Below are positions 12,566 through 22,799 of a stretch of DNA of 64,000 bases, piece after piece. This DNA comes from Sipunculus nudus (taxonomy: Eukaryota; Annelida; Sipuncula; Golfingiida; Sipunculidae). A program made the position numbers and the translations under genes. How positions within the stretch are numbered: the stretch's first letter is position 1; each line of letters opens with the position of its first letter. Location of the stretch: contig CM049320.1 of assembly GCA_026874595.1 (NCBI GenBank), forward strand, positions 24,714,214 through 24,778,213, written 5' to 3'. The notes beneath the pieces are model-generated. The model worked only from the letters and a program-made list of their open reading frames with translations. It was not told where the DNA came from and did no database searches.

Positions 12566-12912
12566 CAGACAGACAGACATAGAGAGAGACAGAGAGAGGG
12601 AAAGAGAGAAAGAAAGAGAGAAAGAAAGACAAAGAGAGAGAGAGAGAAAGAAAGAGAGGCAGATACATAGAGACAGGCAGATAAAGAGAAAGAGAGAAGG
12701 GGGATTATTGAAACATTATGATGGAGTGAGATATATGATATAGTAGACTGAGAGGAAGACAGGGAGCAAGCAGGAAAGAGAGATAAAGCATGAAGGAGAG
12801 AAAAATGAAATCTTATGACAGGGAGAGATATATGACAATACAGACTAAGAGTGAGAGAAAAAAGAAAAGGGAAGGAGGGAGAGCAAGAGAAATATAGAGA
12901 GAGGGGGGAAAA
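12430..12912 (+). repeat. Polypurine GA-rich tract
   Basis: Nearly pure purine on the plus strand, mainly GAGAGA and GAAAGA mixed with (GACA)n near 12560-12600. The long minus-strand ORFs here (12287-12580 and 12508-13056) are the Ser/Leu/Phe-rich complement of this simple sequence and are not genes. 12912-13300 is unique AT-rich sequence. Confidence 0.9.
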
Positions 12913-13299
12913 GGTGAAATATTTTGGGGTGGGAGATATGAAAGTACAGACCAAGAATGGCTTGATCAGTGAGAAAATCACACTCACAAGTTTTCCATTT
13001 GTATGAATACATCCTATCAGACTGTTAATAAAAGGGTACAAAAGATAATGTAACATTAATCTTTCAATTTATTTTCAATTATCTATTACCCATTGTCTGG
13101 AATGTAAACTGGAAAATTTGTCTGGTAAATATCATTCAGAGTAAACAAAAGAAGCATTTTTGGTACTGTGGATCAATAGTATTAATTAAAACATTGGCTT
13201 ATCTAGCTGGCTGCAACATCATATATCTTTCGACCACTCTTTTTGAGTTTAAATTTGATTTTTCTTAGTTATAAGAAAGGTTATAAAAATCAACAGAGT

Positions 13300-13665
13300 G
13301 TCAAAAGGTGAAGTGCATTATCTGGATTCAAGAATGTCATCAAAGAATATTCACAAATATATTCACTTGCGCATGAATAAACCTGAGAATATGGGCTGAA
13401 TAAGTGAATGCCAATTACTTTTTCCAGAGCATCCAACTATATCAGCCCCCACATTTGGTAAAGGCTTCCATTCCTTAGAATGCCGATTTCTGGTTTTGAA
13501 TCTCATTCTGGTTTGTATTAAATTTTTACTTAAATTCCTTGTGGTTCACATTTATCAATTTTACATACAGATGAAATATGACTAAATGTTTTTAGTAAAA
13601 CAGCTCACACATGGTGGGATGAGCTTAGCTAAGTTACAACTTTTTATGTTGTTTGAATTCTATGC
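13300..13665 (+). repeat. Dispersed repeat Z, middle and 3' part
   Basis: The first half matches 15596-15735 (GGATTCAAGAATGTCATCAA against GGATTCAGGAACTTCATCAA, then AATATTCACAAAT, GCATGAATAAACC and GAATAAGTGAATG). The second half matches 10008-10170. The copy therefore bridges the other partial copies and defines a family of at least about 500 bp. Confidence 0.6.
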
Positions 13666-13839
13666 GAGGAAGCCATATTCAAATGCATGTATCCGGGCCA
13701 TCAGTGATGCAAATCCATGAATCCATGGATGCAGATCCAGGCTCTAAATTATGTAGACTGAGGTTAAACATTTTGATCTAGGTCCTGCAAACATAAACCA
13801 GACCCAAAAGAATTCTGGATGCAGGCTCTGGTTGATGTG

Positions 13840-14720
13840 GATCCAAGCCTCAAGTGATGAGAATCCAGACCTGAAGTGTTGAGGACCCAGGACTCAGGTA
13901 ATGAGGATCCAGGCCTCAAGTGACAAGGATCCAGACCTGAAGTGTTGAAGACCCAGGCCTCAAGTATTGAGGATCCAGGCCTCAAGTGACAAGGATCCAG
14001 GCCTCAAGTATTGGGGACCCAGGCCTCAAGTATTAGGGATCCAGACCTAAAGTATTGGGGATCCCGACCTCAAGTACTGATGATCTAGACCTCAAGTATG
14101 GGAATCCAGACCTCAAGTATTGGGGATCCAGACCTCAAGTATTGGGAACCAAGACCTCAAGTATTGGGGATCCAGACCTCAAGTATTGATGATCCAGACC
14201 TCAAGTATTGGGGACCCAGACCTCAAGTATTGGGGATCCACACCTCAAGTATTGATGATCCAGACCTCAAGTATTGGGGACCCAGACCTCAAGTATTGGG
14301 GATCCACACCTCAAGTATTGATGATCCAGACCTCAAGTATTGGGGACCCAGACCTCAAGTATTGGGGATCCCGACCTCAAGTATTGATGATCCAGACCTC
14401 AAGTATTGGGGACCAAGACATCAAGTATTGGGGATCCAGACCTCAAGTATTGATGATCTAGACCTCAAGTATTGGGGACCCAGACCTCAAGTATTGGGGA
14501 TCCACACCTCAAGTATTGATGATCCACACCTCAAGTATTGGGGACCCAGACCTCAAGTATTGGGGATCCCAACCTCAAGTACTGATGATCTAGACCTCAA
14601 GTATTGGGGATCCAGACCTAAAGTATTGTGGATCCAGGCCTCAATATGTGGATCCAGACCTCAAGTATTATGGGTCCAGGGTTCAAGTAATGTGGGCCAG
14701 GTCTCAAGTGATCAATAACC
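13840..14720 (+). repeat. 22-bp minisatellite with 66-bp higher-order repeat
   Basis: About 40 copies of a 22-bp unit (consensus GACCTCAAGTATTGGGGATC plus CA). Between about 14180 and 14540 units alternate in a three-step pattern (GATGATCCAGA, GGACCCAGA, GGATCCACA), giving a 66-bp period. Edge units at 13840-14040 are more diverged, as expected for an old array. ORFs of 206 and 113 aa occur in two frames with the same 22-aa period because the array has no stop codons. The peptide resembles no protein family I know, so I treat it as non-coding. Confidence 0.95.
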
Positions 14721-14739
14721 AGACCTTAAGCTGTGTATC

Positions 14740-15430
14740 AACCCGGTCTGTAATTTTCTGCACACAACTTACCATGCACTTTGACCTTAAGAGTTCAAAG
14801 GAGATACCATCAAAAACTATATGGGTGATATGTGTGACATGTATTTCTGTACTTAACAGTTATAATTTATGTTGTTAACCACTGGATGTCAAAGCTGACA
14901 ACATGTCATAATACATTAAATAATTTTAACTTTGAGAAATTAAAAAAATATCCAGTTAAGTTTGCAGAACAGGATTTATGAATGAGCAAACACTAAATAC
15001 ATATGAAATACACCAGCTTTAAGAACATAAGATGTTACTCAGACAACTATCCTGATATTTCAGGAAAAAATAGATCTTAATAGACAGTTTGGATTCAAGA
15101 TGCACCCATCTCAGTGCATGAACCTAGTACAGAAGACACTGTGTTTATGTTAGAAGCTTTTGTTTAGCCTCAGTAAGCAGACCATAACAAACAAAGGAAA
15201 ACAGACTGCAGCAGTCCCTGACAGTGCTGTCTCCTGTGATATCAGATGCTGCTCCAGTGACTGTTAAAGTAAACTCCAGTCTAATTAGAATGATAAGAAA
15301 GAAGTGATGTCACAACAAACTGATAATGAACAAAGAGTACGGAATAATCTAATATCACAAGGACTTACAGTCTGCAAACTGATATCTCCATCTAATCACA
15401 ATAAGTCATGTCCTTCTCTCCCGGATATAC
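14740..15430. other. Unique intergenic sequence
   Basis: No gene or repeat recognised. 15180-15430 is of higher complexity (CAGCAGTCCC, TGATGTCACAAC) and might be regulatory, but it is CpG-poor and I see no decisive motif. Confidence 0.3.
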
Positions 15431-15434
15431 CATT

Positions 15435-15735
15435 ACCACTGCCAGGAGGGTATGCCTTCATCCCTGTTTGTGTGTAGGTGTGTGTGTGTTTGTTAACAAT
15501 GTAACTCACATAATCATGAATGCATGGAATCTCATGAAATGTTCAGGGTATTCCCGTAATGGGACAATGAAAAGTTGATTAGAATTTTTGGTGTGGATCT
15601 GGCACATCACCCGGATTCAGGAACTTCATCAAGGAATATTCACAAATGTTCAGTCACTCATGCATGAATAAACCAAGAATCTTGGCCGAATAAGTGAATG
15701 GCAGAGGCTTGCATTAATAAGGGTGCAGATTTCTT
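15435..15735 (+). repeat. Dispersed repeat Z, 5' and middle part
   Basis: It starts GCCAGGAGGGTAT, continues TCCCTGTTTGTGTGTAGG and TTTGTTAACAA, and reaches TTCATCAAGGAATATTCAC. The reverse complement of 42950-43153 shares these blocks in the same order, and 13300-13490 shares the second half. It ends at a poly-T run at 15737. Confidence 0.65.
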
Positions 15736-15754
15736 GTTTTTTTTTTTTTTTAGT

Positions 15755-15945
15755 TTTTTTGTTAAAGCTAACCAACTCCATGTTTTAATGTTAGCCTAAC
15801 TAAGTATGTACATTTGCATAATTCCATTCCAGTTTCAGACTGTGTGAGAGGGCAGAATCACATGCTTTCTTTTATTTTAACCAGGCATTTAACCTGGTAT
15901 TAACCAGGCCTGGTGACTACTGCACCTGTGGGCCCTTGTGGCTGT
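15755..15945 (+). repeat. Dispersed repeat X, fullest copy
   Basis: Shared blocks CTCCAT, TTAACTWAGTATRT, ATTCCATTCCRGTTTC and GGTGACTACTGCACCTGTGG recur at 44475-44620 and, split by about 750 bp, at 53697-53805 and 54552-54650. Copies are heavily diverged. The element type is unknown. Confidence 0.5.
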
Positions 15946-15947
15946 GG

Positions 15948-17175
15948 ATATCAAATTAGAGGTTTGAAGATGGCGCCCCACCTAACCCTATATGGATTTC
16001 AATTTAGAAGTTTGTAGATGTCAGTAACAGTGACCCCACCTAGAATTATAGGGATATCAAATTAAAAGTTTGTACATGGCAGTAACAGTCACCCCACCTA
16101 GAATTATAGGGATATCAAATTAAAAGTTTGTAGAAGGCAGTAACAGTGACCCCACCTCGACTTATATGGATATCAAATTAGAAGTTTGTAGACAGCAGTA
16201 ACAGTGACCCAACCTAAACTTAAATGGATATCAAATTAGAAGTTTGTAGATAGCAGTAACAGTGACCCAACCTAAACTTAAATGGATATCAAATTAGAAG
16301 TTTGTAGATGGCAGTAACAGTGACCCAACCTAGACCTGTATGGATATCAAATTAGAAGTTTGTAGATGACAGTAACAGTGACCCCATCTAGACCTATATA
16401 GATATCAAATTAAAAGTTTGTAGATGACAGTAACAGTGACCCCACCTAGACTTATATGGATATCAATTTAGAAGTTTGTAGATGACAGTAACAGTGACCC
16501 CACCTAGACCTATATAGATATCAAATTAGAAGTTTGTAGATAACAGTAACAGTGACCCCACCTAGACCTATATAGATATCAAATTAGAAGTTTGTAGATG
16601 ACAGTAACAGTGACCCCACCTAGACCTATATAGATATCAAATTAAAAGTTTGTAGATGACAGTAACAGTGACCCCACCTAGACTTATATGGATATCAAAT
16701 TAGAAGTTTGTAGATGACAGTAACAGTGACCCCACCTAGACCTATATAGATATCAAATTAAAAGTTTGTAGATGACAGTAACAGTGACCCCACCTAGACC
16801 TATATAGATATCAAATTAAAAGTTTGTAGATGACAGTAACAGTGACCCCACCTAGACTTATATGGATATCAAATTAGAAGTTTGTAGATGACAGTAACAG
16901 TGACCCCACCTAGACCTATATAGATATCAAATTAAAAGTTTGTAGATGACAGTAACAGTGACCCCACCTAGACCTATATAGATATCAAATTAAAAGTTTG
17001 TAGATGACAGTAACAGTGACCCCACCTAGACTTATATGAATATCAAATTAGAAGTTTGTAGATAGCAGTTACAGTGATCTGACCTTATGAACTATATGGA
17101 TATCAAATTAGAAGTTTGAAGATGGTAGTAACAGTGAGCCCACCTAGACCTATAGAGATATCAATTTTGAAGTGT
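15948..17175 (+). repeat. 58-bp minisatellite with 174-bp higher-order repeat
   Basis: About 21 tandem copies of a 58-bp unit containing GATATCAAATTAGAAG, TTTGTAGATGACAG, TAACAGTGACCCCACC and TAGACCTATATA. From about 16506 to 17035 the variants cycle with a period of three: CTTATATGG recurs at 16683, 16857 and 17031, exactly 174 bp apart, with two CCTATATAG units between. Units at both ends are more diverged. Confidence 0.95.
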
Positions 17176-17860
17176 TTAGATGACAGCAATAGTGGCCCTG
17201 ATTTCTATTCTGCATGATTGACATTAAAAACTTCATTAGATAAATTCTATCTTTTATCAACAGAGAATTTTTATTATTTTTATACCAAATGAGCACAAAA
17301 ATTTGTGATTGAGCTACACCTGTAGTTAGTGGAATTGTACTATATTTCAGAAAATGTGGCATCACTTTAACTGTTTTGATATAAGGAAGCTATTTACAAA
17401 CTGGCTCAGTCATAAGTCATATAGGAGATTAAACATGACATGGGGAAGATCCTTTAATTTCTTATGTGTATTTTATATTACTGATTGTTTCTTCTAAGAC
17501 AATAAGGTAACAACATACAGTAAATAGTCAGACAATTAATTTTATTAAGTTATGCCTGCACATGTGGTGAAACAATAAGGAAATAATTTAATTCATGCAG
17601 AAATCTGCGACTCAGAAGAGGACTTGTATGATAACACATTCCAGTGACAGTACACGCCTTATCATAATACTGATGATTAAACTATCTTCCTTTTTTTTGT
17701 CTCTTCCTCATTGCAGACATGTTTTTGTCCTAAAGTGATAAGAAAATGTACAAGATGTCACGTTCATGATTGATCTAAATGAAGACACACAAGTATAACT
17801 ACCTCGTTAACCTGTAGGAAACATCAAGGTAACTCAATATTAGTGTTAAGGCTGAAAAGA
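17175..17860. other. Unique AT-rich intergenic sequence
   Basis: No gene, repeat or motif recognised. A 71-aa minus-strand ORF (17150-17365) overlaps the end of the minisatellite and is not a gene. Confidence 0.4.
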
Positions 17861-17965
17861 GGTCCATTGGAACCTCTCCTTACTGGCAACTCTGTACTAA
17901 GGGCACCTCCTATTTATGGCCATTAGGGATAGTCCCTTGAAAATTTACTATCTATTTTCATAGTT
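17860..17965 (+). repeat. Short relic with 17-bp periodicity, like the 27.8-kb array
   Basis: GGAACCTCTCCTTACT is followed by GGCAACTCTGTACTAAG and GGCACCTCCTATTTATG, successive 17-bp steps with the same CACCTC-TATTA word plan as the array at 27740-29235 and the 63.8-kb segment. This is a diverged match by eye. Confidence 0.4.
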
Positions 17966-18112
17966 TTATTTTCTGAACTTCTCGACTTTGAATTACTTGC
18001 AGTTATCCAGGAACAGAGCTGTCAAAACACTTCTGTCTTGCAGGCAAAGCCTTGTGCTGTTTCCCATTTTTACTTACATAACTTACTTGAATTTTACAAG
18101 TAGAATGAAGTT

Positions 18113-18134
18113 AAATATATATATATATATATAT
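18113..18134. repeat. (AT)n microsatellite
   Basis: A short alternating AT run. Around it, 17965-19830, I see only AT-rich unique sequence. Small ORFs near 18225-18726 lie on both strands and have no recognisable domain. Confidence 0.9.
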
Positions 18135-19830
18135 TCATAGGTTCTACTTTACTTATGTCAGGGTCATTCTTAGATATTACTCAAGTTTGAAATAGGACTT
18201 GAGTTCTCATGTTAGCCTATTATTTTAGTCATTTAAAGGTACATTGACTTTTGCAATAAAATGTGTTTTATTTATTCTCATGCTATCATTTAATTCTCGG
18301 CAAAATACAGTTTCCCCAACATAACTATATAGCACCACAAGGACTTGTTGTCTCCAATCCACCTGTTTGTTACCTTGTAATGGTTCTGTGTGTGAGTAAA
18401 CACAGTGCAAGTGTGTCTGTGTACCATAACAAGATGGCATGACTAGAGGTCATGCACATACATGTGCAACATCCCCGAAACAAGAAAGTAGAAGCAAGTC
18501 TAAGTAACACGAGTTTGAAGTTTGATATATCTTGATTTGAACATTGTGCAATGCGGCAGTCAGGAGCAGTGTGCACTGTGCACTATGTTTCATGCCACTG
18601 AATGCACTCAGTGCAAGTTTATTTCAACCTGGGTGCAGGAAAAATATTGGCAGAAACCAAAATATTTTATGGAGAGAACATTATACTACATGTATAGGGT
18701 TTTTATTATACCAGGTACATGATTAGGCCCCTTTAAGCAGCTATTCATTTACATGTATAGTCTTGATTCAGCCTTAACTCAACTCCAATTGTTTTGAAAC
18801 CAATATAAAAAAATACTGCTTATAGAACACATATTAACATGTTAATCACTTATGTTTACAATTTTTATACAAGAAAAAACTTCATAAATCCCAACTTTGA
18901 TTATTCTGTCTTTTGAAAATGCTGATGTATAGTGTCACCATGGCAACACATATACAGGCATCAGAGTCCAGTTAATACCTGCTGAATGCTCCTGTACAAA
19001 ATTTGCCATCTGTTTCAGCCTCAAAAACCTGATATCTGAGATTAACTTCTAATATGTTTAAGTTATGAATTCCAGTTAATTTATTATGGGGGACACAGGG
19101 CAGTGACATATATTACCATATAAATTACCATCATACATTTATTTTATACAAATCACTCAATATCTAAATGGCTTCAATTTCTTGGCAACGGCTCAATTCA
19201 AACAAACTCCCTGGTAGAAATTAAACCAGTTTCTCAGAAACAAAACAAAAACTTTCCTTGAGAAATTACAAGAAAGAAACTAATTATCTCCCTTCAGCAT
19301 GATTCATGGTATTTTTCAAGCAGTTTTTTATATCTAAATAAACAAGACACAATTTTTTTTATTTTTCTTATTGTTTTCTAAAGTGGCAGACAACCTATTT
19401 TTGGAAAGAGTGACTTATCACTTTAGTGTATGACAATTCAAACTGATAAATCCCATACCTGTCAGGTATATGTATAAAGGTATATTTTCAATACTGGTGA
19501 CATATTGTGTCCGAGTCAGGTATTTGGTTTGTTCTTATCAGGGGGTGGGGGATAAAAAATGATTAGGCAGGGTTCGACATCAGGAAGAATAAGGGATTAA
19601 TACAAGCAGTTGTGACAACTTGAAGTACCTCAACTTTTTTTTCAAACTAACTAAATATAGAACATCAAAATCATGAGCCCCTCTTGCTGAAAGACAATAA
19701 GTTCACTTCTAAAACATGGGAATGTATATTAAAGTGATGACGAACTGCAAGGTGCAACAGATCCAAAATGTGCCAGCAAGTCTAACAGATCTATGGACAG
19801 GTGATGAACAAAGGATCATCAATATATATT

Positions 19831-19831
<1 letters not shown>

Positions 19832-19891
<60 letters not shown>
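19832..19891. repeat. (AT)n microsatellite
   Basis: A 60-bp AT run. The Ile/Tyr-alternating ORF over it (19716-19967) is its translation and is not a gene. 19891-20575 is AT-rich with nothing recognised. Confidence 0.95.
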
Positions 19892-19892
<1 letters not shown>

Positions 19893-20574
19893 CAATCAGA
19901 TAACTCCAATGAGCTTAAAACTAAATACATAATGAAGAATAAAATATGGGCAATTCAGAGTAGCTAAAAGACAGTGAATTTACCTTCAATGTACAAGATG
20001 TTATTATAGTGATGATGAACAAGAGATCAGGGTAAAGCATAGTTATTTAAACTTTAAAGTACATCAAGGTAGACTTAAATTAGCTGCTATTAAATCGCAG
20101 AAAATGGAATGCCTTCAGTCGGGTCTGACACACTGCTTGCAGTGTAAGGCTGAGATAGAATACAAACAATGCCCCCTTTTTCAAGATATTGAGCAAATAA
20201 AACATATGCTCTATTTCCTTTGCCTTGAAGTACAGTTATAATCTAAATTTTATAACAACAGATATTTACTAACATTTCTTTCTGATATCAACATTCTTTC
20301 CTAATTCTGTGAATTTTGTTTGATTCTAGTTGATAAAAGTATCATTCTTATATTTGTATTAGTTTTTCTAGAGAACTTTTTTTAATCTCTATATTAATGA
20401 AACCATATATTAAAACAATATATATATTTTCATCTGTATTTTTTTAAACTACTATTAATTTATACTTAAATAGTCAGTGAAAGATAAAATACATAGTACA
20501 GTTTATCAAGTTCAATCCAATTTAAAATAATTACTGTATTGTCAAAATATATTGAATGAAAAATGTACTGTTAA

Positions 20575-20873
20575 GGCCAAAAAAATAAAAGGTATGGTTC
20601 TCAGGGACTGCCTGCATAAATTATAACCCCCTGCATCAAAAATTTTTATTTTAATTTTCATCTTTAAAGAAGATAAAATAATACAATTTTGATCAGATTT
20701 CCTTTGTTAAGTAGTGCTTTTACCTGTTTAGCCAAAATATTCTGTTATTTTCATGCTTTTCCCTGATCATATGTCATTTTTATTGAAACATAAAAAAAAG
20801 GTCAAAAATAAAATATAGCCCGCCCACACTGATTTCTGAAAAAAAGTGCCCGAGAACCATACCCTTTTTTGCC
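20575..20873. mobile_element. MITE, copy 1
   Basis: A 299-bp element with terminal inverted repeats. The left end reads GGCCAAAAAA..AAAGGTATGGTTCTCAGG; the right end, reverse-complemented, reads GGCAAAAAAGGGTATGGTTCTCGGG. A second copy in the same orientation starts 1.22 kb downstream. The interior is AT-rich and non-coding, so the element is non-autonomous. I cannot define a clean target-site duplication or assign a superfamily. Confidence 0.8.
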
Positions 20874-20989
20874 TAATACTCTAATATATACTTCAGGAAA
20901 AAAGTCACCACAAACATAGCTAGACTTCAAAAACATGTTAAAGCCCATATTGTTCAATCATTATCCCAATTGGCATAATATCTTGACAG

Positions 20990-21375
20990 CATATGCAGTT
21001 ATGCACCAAACCCTATCACATAAATCTGCCGAAAGAACAAAGCAAGTGTTGTGAGCAAGGTAGTGCTGTCATAGCGATGGAACAAGTCAAAGCAGAGACA
21101 ACTTGTGTCTAAGTGGTAGGTCCATGGATCGTTACTGTACAAATTGAAATCAGACGCTACGTACCGACAGAAATGGATAAGCCATCGAGATTCTTTATAC
21201 GTAATCTGTTTCACATGGAGCTACTTTGGATTAATGGCAGTTCAGAATATAGGCAGATCTATGCATGGGTCTTCCGACTGATTGAAACCAGCGCTGGTGT
21301 CAAAAAGGTCCTCGGCTGTGACAAACAGCCGCACCCAGCACTGATCATGTCAAATCCAGCCTAATATTAGATCAC
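20990..21375. other. CpG-retaining unique island between two MITE copies
   Basis: Unique sequence with more CpG (around 21070-21170 and 21270-21335) than its surroundings. ORFs occur on both strands (20999-21214 minus, 21113-21364 plus). The plus-strand peptide includes RRYVPTEMDKPSRFFIRNLF and ends QPHPALIMSNPA, but I do not recognise it. It could be an exon or a regulatory element. Confidence 0.25.
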
Positions 21376-21794
21376 CCAGTACAACCCAGAAAAAATCTCA
21401 GTTTCTGTACATTTTAAGGGAGCAGAAATTCGCAAAGACCCTATATATAAAATCAGTCCAAAAGATGTTTTAAATTCATATTAGAACCATAAAGTATATT
21501 GTATTTTAAATTCGGTACAGTGTTCTTTCTCATGGTACATATTTTTTACATTTTCATTCGTGATCATATGATTTTTTTTTTTTTCCTGCATGGTGTCTCT
21601 GTCTACCCTAAAACATACTGAAATTTTAGATTTTGATTCAATAATAAAAATCTAGTTTCATTTTTCAACAAGAAGACACTTAACAGAGGGTAAAAAATGC
21701 CTTAGAGATACTGTCATGTACTTTAATTTTAGTCCATTAAACATTGCCTTTGATTACTGTCACCGGCCTGCATGCCTAAATAGTGTACCTTTCA

Positions 21795-22094
21795 GGCCAA
21801 AAAAAAAAAGGTACGGTTCTCAGGCACCGCCAGCGTCAAATTAAACCCCCCGCATCAAAAACTTTTATTTTGATTTTCATCTTTCAAGGAGATATAATAA
21901 TATAATTAAGATAAGATTTCCTTTGTTATGTAGTTCTATATCTGTATAGCAAAAAAATTTCTGTTATAATCATGCTTTTCCCGCATCATATGACATTTTT
22001 ATAGAAACATACAAAAAAGAGGTAAAACAAAAAGATCGCCCACCTGCACTGATTAAAAAAAAAGTGCCCGAGTACCATACCTTTTTTTTTGGTC
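21795..22094. mobile_element. MITE, copy 2
   Basis: A 300-bp sibling of the element at 20575-20873, aligned end to end by eye (CCCGCATCAAAAACTTTTAT, AGATTTCCTTTGTTA, CATGCTTTTCCC, AGTGCCCGAG shared) with scattered substitutions. Termini are GGCCAAAAAAAAAAAGGTACGGTTCTC and its inverted counterpart. Confidence 0.8.
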
Positions 22095-22189
22095 TACAAT
22101 TTATTTTTAAATGCTACAAAATCATGTTAAATAAATTAAAAAGGTAAAAAAAAAAATAAAAAGATATACTGTTACTATACAGGGTATTG

Positions 22190-22700
22190 TGATTGGCTGC
22201 TTGTACATATCAGGTGTTGGGGGTAATCCAGTAGAAAACCTGTAAAGAAAAAGTTCAACAGAGCATAACGCTCACTTGTATCCCCATGCACCTAGGCAGT
22301 GAGTGGTCAGCAAGTGGTCAGTGTCTATTTATAATCATCACAGGACCACGCACACACCGTAGAGTAATCCCTAACAATGATTCATTAACTTATATACAAA
22401 ACCGTTTTCCTCCTAAGAATGAAACCAGTTAGACATGCATGCCAGAAAGCCAATCTTTTCATTATGTCTGTAGAATACATCAGTTGGCTGGCTCTGCTCT
22501 AGAGCTTGTCGGGACCTGTGCCATACTAAATCCTCCTAATGACAGAGTACAAGACATGCCGGTGAATAGAATGACGTAACCGTTGTTGGTGAGAGAGATT
22601 AAAATGTAAATCTGATTCTTGTGACCATTACCATTTCATTGACGGGACTATATGTATTATTATTGAAGCTTGGTGTTACACCTTTCAATCCCTTTGAGAA
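22190..22700. other. Unique sequence of moderate complexity
   Basis: Less AT-rich than its flanks, with some CpG near 22260-22345 and 22500-22585. No ORF or motif decides its role. Confidence 0.2.
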
Positions 22701-22775
22701 GTGGCCCCATTGTAAAACACAGACATAACACATTCCACAATCACTGATACCCCTGTTGTGAATTCATGTAAACCT

Positions 22776-22791
22776 CCCCCCCCCCCCCCCC
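22776..22791. repeat. Poly-C run
   Basis: Sixteen consecutive C on the plus strand. A small minus-strand ORF over it owes its Gly run to this tract. Confidence 0.95.
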
Positions 22792-22799
22792 TCCAAATA

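Noticed and set aside
12287..13056. Minus-strand ORFs of 97 and 182 aa, Ser/Leu/Phe-rich
   Set aside because: They are the complement of a polypurine GA tract; composition and lack of domains show simple sequence.
14098..14718. 206-aa repetitive ORF as a gene
   Set aside because: The same 22-aa period appears in more than one frame of a stop-free 22-bp minisatellite; no start context, splice sites or family.
15948..17175. CRISPR-like array
   Set aside because: Units are contiguous tandem repeats without unique spacers, in animal DNA.
19716..19967. Ile/Tyr-alternating ORFs over AT runs (also 34719, 36916, 37060, 37945, 48181)
   Set aside because: Direct translation of (AT)n microsatellites.
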